Positions 57,326 to 64,000 of a DNA stretch of 64,000 bases are shown piece after piece. Each line of letters begins with the position of its first letter. Position 1 is the stretch's first letter. The stretch spans positions 4,427,001 to 4,491,000 of the forward strand of contig CM067529.1 of NCBI GenBank assembly GCA_034509925.1, in the 5' to 3' direction. Under the pieces are notes generated by a model. The model was not told the origin of the DNA. It did no database searches and saw only the letters and a program-made list of their open reading frames with translations. The DNA is from Hirudinaria manillensis. Lineage: Eukaryota > Annelida > Clitellata > Hirudinida > Hirudinidae. Both the position numbers and the translations under genes were made by a program.

Positions 57326-57821
57326 GAACAAATTGTTCGAAAGAAAACAAACAGAAACCACGAGATCGAAGGAATTGGTGAAAAGGCTCAGTGCTCTCGA
57401 AAAACAGTCCAACCATGGAACGAATGAAAGCGGTTTTGTCTCTGAGAAAGCCACACCAGAAGGAATGCTTACTATCGACACCAGTAGCTTGATCGGAAAT
57501 GCTTCTAAACCCGAAGCAAACAAGGAAAACTCGAAAGGCATCGAAAACTTAATTGCGATAAAAGACGACGACGATAAACCTACAGAAATAAAATTAGTCG
57601 ATCTGAGCGATGACGATGATGGAATAAAAGATGAACTTGCTTTTTCCGAGCTTGAAAAGAGCAAAGATTCGAGCAACTCCAACGAGAAGCCATTAATCGA
57701 GGTGGACAACTCACCGTTTCAGACAACAACCACAATAACAACAACAACAACAACAGGTTCAACCGTTCCGAAACAAGAACCTTTTTCTAAAAAGGTCGAG
57801 AACTTCTTGAAAATATTTTGA
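57326..57821 (+). CDS. Alternative cytoplasmic tail exon of Fas2-like gene, PEST-like
   Basis: A 165-codon frame opens directly after an acceptor (TGTTTCAG) and has no ATG of its own near its start, so it is an exon and not a separate gene. It needs a phase-2 donor upstream; three are available in the Fas2-like gene, at 56391, 56566 and 56718 (GAA before GTGACT). The peptide is rich in Asp, Glu, Ser, Thr and Lys, with IAIKDDDDKPTEIKLVDLSD, a Thr-rich run (about residues 132-141) and the end KKVENFLKIF. Drosophila Fas2 has membrane isoforms with and without a PEST tail, and this is the likely counterpart. Confidence 0.6.
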
Positions 57822-58429
57822 AATTTGCTTAAAATCACTTAAACTCAGGAAACTTTTCAGGTTTCCTTTGACGACTCGAATATCATAATAGTTGGCAAAA
57901 TGGAATAAACGAAGCACAACTCCAAGTCTGGGCTTTGTAAATAGGCAGGACGACATTTGAACAGATTCGTTGGACCAAACTAAAACCTCAGAAATGCAAG
58001 AACCGGGCAACTTTAGCTTGAAAACGATGTCCATGAAATCCTAGCCAGCAACTCCTGAAAACTGCTCTGGTATCATGTTTTACATATTATATAGGTTATG
58101 GAAAATGTTTCATTCTCGATGACAAATTCTTCAAGTAGGAGTAGATAGTTGTGTTATTGGTGTCTTTCAATTCGACGGACATAATTCGCTGAATCGCATG
58201 AAAAAAATTTCTACTTGAAACGTGAGGATAAGCTTGAATGAACATCGCATATTTGTTGCATTGACTTATTTGCACCGATTTGAAAGGTTCTGTTTCCTAA
58301 TTCTTGAATCCTAATTTCCAGCTGTTCAGTTGAGCTAATGATTATTATCCTACGGTGTGCTAATTTTGTAACACTGATAATTCACTGAGCTGAATGTATT
58401 TTTGTCTTAAAGTTATTTAAAACAAAAGT
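57822..58429. other. Convergent 3' region
   Basis: About 600 bp between the long Fas2-like isoform and the end of the minus-strand membrane-protein gene. No supported exon. Confidence 0.5.
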
Positions 58430-59918
58430 TTAAGCAGAGCTGGTGTCTTGCTTTTCTGTCTTGATCATACGGATGGGGCCGTAACCTTCCTCGCCCTCGT
58501 CAGAATTGCTGCCTTCTCTCGCTTCGTCTGCGTTTATGGCGGGATTGTCGTAGCTAGAGGGATGAGCGCTGGCTATGATTGTAACCGTAGAAGTGGCAGG
58601 CCTGGTTTGATGGTGCTGATGTTGATGGAATTCCACAACGCTTCCCGAAATGCACTTATCCATGGTGAAGAGTTCCGAAGGAGAACTGGCAAAGCTCTGC
58701 CCGCTCGTGGAGCTTATAAGTCCCATGGTACTTTGGGGCAACAAGCCAGAATAGAGTCCACCGTCTCTTGCCGTTGTTTGATTTGCACGATGGACGGAAA
58801 CTTGCTTTTTGCTACAAAATAAATTATTATAAGTGCTCGATCAGTTAATTTGAATGGACTTTTATTTAAATTAAATTTTATGGTTAAATGAATCGATAGA
58901 ATAAACAGATCACCTCGCAATTCTGTGAAGCAGAGCCATCGTAAAAAGTATTATTATCAGAAGTCCAAGGAGTCCGAAGCCCCCGGCGATTGCAGCCGTG
59001 GCGGCAGCTACAATCATTTAATGGACAAATTTACTCATATGTAGAAAGTATGCTATTAATATATAATCCAACGTCACTCACCATTTGATGGCTCAGGTAA
59101 TGTTCCAATCATTTTCAAAACTAAAAATTGTAACAATGTCTATAACAAATATAAGTGCATTGGAAATTTACTTTATTTTATATGTCAAACTCGTTAAGTT
59201 TACCAATCTCGCTAGATTTCAGTCAAATCCAAAAACAAAATAAGCAAACATTAATCCACCTTAGGGCCTTAACTAAGATTTGCTTTGGGTTGAAAAGGTG
59301 CAGGCGTCGACTCTTTGTTAAAGAATTATTTATTCACGCTTAAACCGACACGATCTGGCTCTAACCAGCGAGCAAGCAAATCATGTGTTAAACGAAAACA
59401 TTATAAATATAAAAAGGTCGAACGGCTTCACGCCATAACGGTGATCAAATTATACAAATTAACTCGAGTGAATAAAGTTTTATGCACCAAGACAATTATG
59501 TTAAATAAGTACATTTGCCTTATTATATGGTTTTCTTAACAGACTTCTACACAATATTAGCTTGCATATTTAACACACAAGGTAATTAACAGAGTGATAA
59601 TACATCGTCTGACCGCGTCATCACTGAAGCAGGTACACATTCGACCTCCAAAAGCAACCAGGTAATTGTGCTGGTCCAATCACAACCGGAATAAGGTAAC
59701 TTACCCCAGGTAAGCTCTCTTTGGAAGATGAGCAACCGGCCACGTCGCTTGAAGTTGGTCGAATTGCGGGCACTGGATAGAGGCGCATTAAGTACTTTGG
59801 CCATATCTTGCCAATACTCTGGCTAATCCGCCGTCAAACCCACTCTACCTTACCTTGGCAGGCAATCAGATTTCTCCTTCAACGACCCATGAATCATGAA
59901 TGCAGAACTCTCGCAACG
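58430..59918 (-). CDS. Single-pass membrane protein of unknown identity, 5' end unresolved
   Basis: Minus-strand exons at about 59854-59918, 59705-59772, 59082-59120, 58914-59007 and 58430-58811 join in phase, each with a good donor (GTAAGG, GTAAGT, GTGAGT). The product has an outer part with two Cys (RCESSAF, SDCLPSARNSTNFKR, the latter with an N-glycosylation site), a membrane segment of small and aliphatic residues (AIAGGFGLLGLLIIILFTMA), then LLHRIASKKQVSV and a long cytoplasmic tail with a His/Gln patch (EFHQHQHHQT) and an acidic run (NSDEGEEGYGP), ending EKQDTSSA. The last two exons are well supported; the first two are tentative. More exons probably lie upstream. I do not recognise the family. 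Confidence 0.45.
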
Positions 59919-60058
59919 GGTAAGATAGTTTTAATAATTAATGCCAATATGGTTAGAAAGCCATCTATTTATTTATCTATTATTATTGTTGTTACATTTT
60001 AACAAATTTTATTTAAGATTATTGAAGTCCATTGGAGGCTAATATCCTTATCAAGAGA

Positions 60059-61543
60059 TCACTGTTTCCTAGACATCTTCAAGGGAGGAACGGATTTTCT
60101 TGATTGAAAAGTGTTCACCATTTGCTCTAATTCAAGGATTCGTTTCCTTAAAATTGACTTTTCTTTGTTAGATTCTTGCTTTTCATACAAGAGTTTCTGG
60201 AAATGGTCATTGTAGATATATCAAATTAAAGATGTATTACATCAAAACCTGTGAGCTTATGAGTTACATTATCCAACAATGCTTCAAAAATCACGTTAAA
60301 TATTCAGTGACTGTTAAACAAGAATTCCTAGAAAACTGAGACAACATCATTCCTACCTTCCTAAATATATCTTGGTTTTCCAAAATGGAACTGTTGGTGG
60401 GTTGAAGTTTGGCCAATTTGTCCTCCATCTAAATGTATCTCAATACTTTTCAAACTAATTAACAGTATTTCAACGGTGATTTTTAAGTAAAATAATACTT
60501 CGGATTTGTATTTGGAAAATTCTGCTTGGAATCTTTCTTTGAGTTGCACAACATTCTGTTCAGATAACCGAAGTAATTCAGATTTCTCCTCAAGTCCATA
60601 TTGGTACTTCTTATTGAGTTCATCAGCTAAACTAATTTGAAGCAAACGTTATGGCTAAATGTTTTAATTTTTAATAAAAATTTGTATAAATTAAAATTTA
60701 ACCTTTCTTGTTGTAACTGTCCTCAATTTGTTTGATCTCAAGAACATATTTATCCCGAGTTTGTTGCAAACAACTTTCTAAATCTTTGATTGTTGTGCAG
60801 TATGTCTAAGGGTTACATAACCAATCTGATTCAATAAAATTTCTCAAGAGAACATTGCAGATTATACTTCTTGAGAGGTACAATATTTTTCCATCAAGAC
60901 TTCAATCTCCTTTTTTAACAGTGCATTTTCTTCTAAATGGATAATACTTCTTTGTATAAGATCAAACAAATGGATAATGCATGAACAAATAAGTACAAAC
61001 CAAGCATGGATAGTTTTTGTATACCTAAATCTTGAAACGACTTGAGAGATTCTTGCAACATTATAATTTCTGCACAAAATATATATAGAATTAGCATAAA
61101 ATGACAGCTTATTAAAAAACACTAACTTTGATGGCATCGTTTCTGTTCCTCAAGGCATGAGTTAAGTTCTTGCTTTGATTCATGATGTAAATGTAGGAGC
61201 TTGTTGTGCTCAAGAAATAAGTTAAACACATTCTGCAATGTTAAAAATAGGAATAAAAGGTGTCTCCAGCTTGATTATCTGAACAAATGTGATACTTTAT
61301 TAAAACGCTGATAATAAAAAAACTATATTTGCATGTTCCTATCCTATCATCACAACACAACCAGTACATAATGTTTAAAACAAACAAAAGCAAAGAATCT
61401 TCAAATGCACAGATGTCAGTATATCATGCATTCAACAAATCGGATTAGAATGAAAAACTAGCCTGTTGGTAATCTTTTAGGAGTGACATAATAGTCCCCA
61501 AGCCATCTTCATCTCCACTCAATTGAGGACCATCCACCTCCAT
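60059..61543 (-). CDS. Coiled-coil protein, unrecognised
   Basis: Starting MEVDGPQLSGDEDGLGTIMS at 61543, a series of small exons with short introns encodes an almost entirely helical, Glu/Lys/Leu-rich protein: NVFNLFLEHNKLLHLHHESK (about 61200), ENALLKKEIEVLMEKYCTSQ (about 60900), DLESCLQQTRDKYVLEIKQI (about 60760), GLEEKSELLRLSEQNVVQL (about 60570) and KSILRKRILELEQMVNTFQS (about 60140). It ends PPLKMSRKQ at 60059. This looks like a centrosomal or ciliary coiled-coil protein, but that is a guess from composition. Intron 61233-61462 keeps frame only with a GC donor (GCTAGT). It is divergent from the Jupiter-like gene, with 329 bp between starts. Confidence 0.65.
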
Positions 61544-61872
61544 TTAGAAAAATCACGATCGTCTGCTAATTTGGGGATGGTGGGTTGACAACTTGGTCAG
61601 AAAATACGAATTTTAGCAAAATAAATGTCTACCTTTACAATTTGTTAAAATGGGAAATTTTTGAACCAGTATAAATCTTTAACGTTGAATTTTAAAATAT
61701 ATAATTTGTTTCAAAATTAAACTAAATGTGTTAAATTATCTTAAACAATTTTATTTATTTTATTTTAAAAACACGTAATAAAATTGACCGAATCAGCTTG
61801 TGCAGAGCTGTCTCCGTCTTCCGGTCCGACGTCGATTCAAATTGTCGTGGTATTGTTGCTAAGCTTGGGATT

Positions 61873-62774
61873 ATGACTTCGACAAATGTTTTCAGCGGAA
61901 ATTTTACTGACAAGCCCAGCTCTAGGTATTTTTTCAAATGCAATATGTTTTAAGCACTTTCTGGTTGCTATTTTGAATCAGGTTGCCTTGGCATCTATGT
62001 AACTAAGGCAAGGCAAACTAAGCTGAATGTTTCTCTTATGTGAATAAATTTATGTTAAAACTTTTTGTTATTTGAATATAAAACTCATGTAAGTTAAAAA
62101 AAACAGATCAAGGCACGATTTTAATTTGGAACATCAATTTGACATTAATTTTATGATATTTGAAATGTTGATGGACATAACTTAATGCCTGCAGCACCTA
62201 TTATAAAGTGCTTTTTAATTTTGGAAGACCAAAAGTCGTTGACTCACTTTTTGAATAAAGTATATATGAATTAATAATTGTATTTGGTTTAATCCTGGCT
62301 TTTTGTTTATTTAAGGGTTCTGAAGCCCCCAGGTGGTGGACATAGCAACATTTTTGGCCCATCAGACGAGGAGACAAAACCGACAAGGATTCAGAAAGAC
62401 GCTCAGCCAGTTACTGTCCAGCATCCGGCAGTGCAGAAGCCTGAGCATGGCAACGTGCCAGAGCGGACTCAAGCTCCAGAAGTGTCTGACACTCGCTCGT
62501 TCAAGCAAAAGTTGCAAGGTTTTGAAATTCTCTTGTAAATTGAGTTCATTACATATTTATTTGCATCAATTATTTTTTTATCAAGGTGGTGCATTTAATC
62601 CAATTACTGGGGAGCCACTGAGGAAGGGAGCTGAGGTAAACATTCATTTTAGGTATAATTTTTGAGGATATTTCAGTTTAAGATCTGATTTCTTTCCAGC
62701 CTGTTTCAGACAAGCAAGCAAATAGTATTGCAGTGAAGCAACCTCCTGGCGGTGCTTCCACAAGGTTGTGGTAA
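61873..62774 (+). CDS. Jupiter/JPT-type microtubule-associated protein
   Basis: Four exons (61873-61925, 62316-62518, 62586-62635, 62700-62774) sum to 381 nt, 126 residues, all in phase. It starts MTSTNVFSGNFTDKPSSRVL and reads on KPPGGGHSNIFG, matching the family's SSRVLRPPGGGSNFS and SNIFG motifs. A middle Pro/Glu/Gln-rich part and NPITGEPLRKG follow, and a second PPGG motif (VKQPPGGASTRLW) closes the protein. Drosophila Jupiter binds microtubules; the vertebrate homologues are JPT1/HN1 and JPT2/HN1L. Whole protein predicted disordered. Family assignment is from these short motifs, the only conserved part in this family. Confidence 0.8.
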
Positions 62775-62938
62775 AGGAATGTCAGTGATACACCAGAATT
62801 TATTTTTTGTTTTCTTCCTGTTGGAGCTTTGTATTTCCTGACATTTTTGCATTTTGGGCATGTAAATGATCTTCATTGCTTCAATTTCCTGATTCTAGGC
62901 TGATTTATTTTCTAGGAAACGTTGTCGTGAATCAAATG

Positions 62939-63705
62939 TCACGGTGATTTATTTGTACGGTTGCCTCGAGAATTTCTATATTTCAGCTGGTAGTTCTTAG
63001 TGCCTCTGGGTAATTTGGCAAGATAATTATTCGATGGTGCAACAGATCTTGTGAATGAGATGCACAAATTTTCTTGTTCGGATTTTCTTACGTGTTGGGA
63101 ATACAGATGTAATTTGACATGTGATCTGATATTACTAGATGAATTTGGGTTCTCTAGAAAGTCATGATGAAAGTTGATACACAGTTCAGGCCATTTCGTG
63201 AAGTTGTTATCTGACACGATCCGATTTAGCACTTTTGGAATTGAAAGTGATTTCATGTGTGGGTAATGGATTGGTGATCGGGTCCTAGCGCTGATCAAAG
63301 TTTAATGATCCTCCAATATGTTTGGAGTTTGGCATTGGGGTCGCTTGTTTTGTGTGGGAATCTAATTTTGTTCTATTGCGTAACAGGGTCAGGAGTCTGT
63401 TGCGCGTGACCTGCATTTCTGCTCGTTTGAGAGCCACTGTCTCTTGGCAGCAATAGGCTGCTTAGAATAGATTTGCAACAAAAGTGTATTTTGCTGGGTG
63501 GGCGGGGCAGTGCCGAGAGGTCGATTAGGTCAAAGGTGAAGCTTAGTGTTATTATTTTGTGACGTATTTGAAGTTCAGAGGTTACGCTCAGGTTGGCTAC
63601 TGCATCATACCAGAAAGCGGATCCGTAATGTAAAAGAACGCAAAGAGTAGTGACATCTTCCGATTCAACGCGCATGAGAGTTAGTATAAATGAGCCGAAT
63701 CTCAA
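62939..63705 (-). mobile_element. Possible decayed 3' end of a non-LTR retroposon
   Basis: Two minus-strand frames, 63705-63373 and then 63298-62939, separated by stops. The first has EDVTTLCVLLHYGSAFWYD, resembling the segment after the reverse transcriptase core of jockey/CR1-like elements (a Leu-rich helix then YGSxxW). About 190 codons later the second has SFTRSVAPSNNYLAKLP, resembling their C-terminal WNxLP block. Order and spacing fit, but there is no catalytic core, poly(A) tail or target duplication visible, so this remains tentative. Confidence 0.35.
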
Positions 63706-63854
63706 ACCATTGCGTTGCTAGTTTGAGAGTAGCTCAGGGCTTCATATCAATAGCCCATTGAACATGTTTCGCACACTATCGAAAAACTGCGGGAAGTATA
63801 TTTGGTGAAAGAAATAGCTGTAAATGTAACTATTGTGAGTTGACTTATGGTAAT

Positions 63855-64000
63855 ATGGATAAACGATTTTCAGTCGCTCGAAACAGAAGTAAATCCGTTG
63901 CAGCGGATCAAAGATCTAGGAGCATCATTTCCAATTCTCAGCATTCTATTGGAGAAAATTTAGTTTTGACTCTCGAGAGAGACAGTAACTCTAGGACTGT
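63855..64000 (+). CDS. Possible 5' exon of a gene running off the window
   Basis: ATG at 63855 opens a frame still open at the last base, 48 codons, starting MDKRFSVARNRSKSVAADQR. It is Ser/Arg-rich with coding-like codon use and no stop. A possible acceptor (GATTTTCAG) lies inside it, at about 63873. Too short to identify. Confidence 0.35.
   Translation, partial: MDKRFSVARNRSKSVAADQRSRSIISNSQHSIGENLVLTLERDSNSRT

Noticed and set aside
56488-57709. Minus-strand frames of 98 and 170 codons
   Set aside because: They are antisense to the Fas2-like tail exons; their Ser-rich composition mirrors the acidic sense codons.

Overview
This is nuclear DNA from an animal. It is AT-rich, with split genes whose introns are mostly about 60-100 nt, and nearly every recognisable gene has a clear animal orthologue. 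A fasciclin II/NCAM-type adhesion gene, CYLD, UFL1, dymeclin and a Jupiter-type microtubule protein together point to an invertebrate bilaterian. I cannot name the species. Gene density is high, with about 15 protein genes in 64 kb on both strands. The list is a housekeeping neighbourhood, not an operon or cassette, and no CRISPR, tRNA, rRNA or prophage-like structure was seen.

Layout. 1-2962 (-): dymeclin, cut by the window start. 3939-8391 (-): UFL1. 8900-9391 (+): an unrecognised intronless 163-aa gene. 10652-15712 (-): CYLD. 17023-18084 (+): Rab5. 20519-22520 (+): RNF14. 23696-27605 (+): TAF5. 28070-30980 (+): PARP2-type ADP-ribosyltransferase. 31860-36218 (+): MCM4. 36378-38987 (-): NFS1, tail to tail with MCM4. 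40305-41753 (+): a protein resembling the endonuclease/exonuclease/phosphatase (EEP) fold with its active-site motifs altered. 42251-43450 (+): intronless MGME1. 45016-57821 (+): the Fas2/NCAM-like gene, the only gene here with large introns, with alternative 3' exons. 58430-about 59918 (-): a single-pass membrane protein of unknown identity. 60059-61543 (-): a coiled-coil protein. 61873-62774 (+): Jupiter/JPT-like. 62939-63705 (-): a probable decayed retroposon end. 63855-64000 (+): an open frame running off the window.

Most neighbours are functionally unrelated: DNA replication and repair (MCM4, PARP2), ubiquitin and UFM1 signalling (CYLD, RNF14, UFL1), trafficking (Rab5, dymeclin), mitochondria (NFS1, MGME1) and transcription (TAF5). 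The main surprises are an unusually high number of GC-AG introns (five fixed by reading frame), a predicted GPI-anchor exon plus PEST-like tail exon in the Fas2-like gene, an overlapping two-strand poly(A) signal between MCM4 and NFS1, and the degenerate EEP-like protein. No new defence or mobile system was found. Exon edges were read by eye and checked by phase and family similarity; no alignment could be run.
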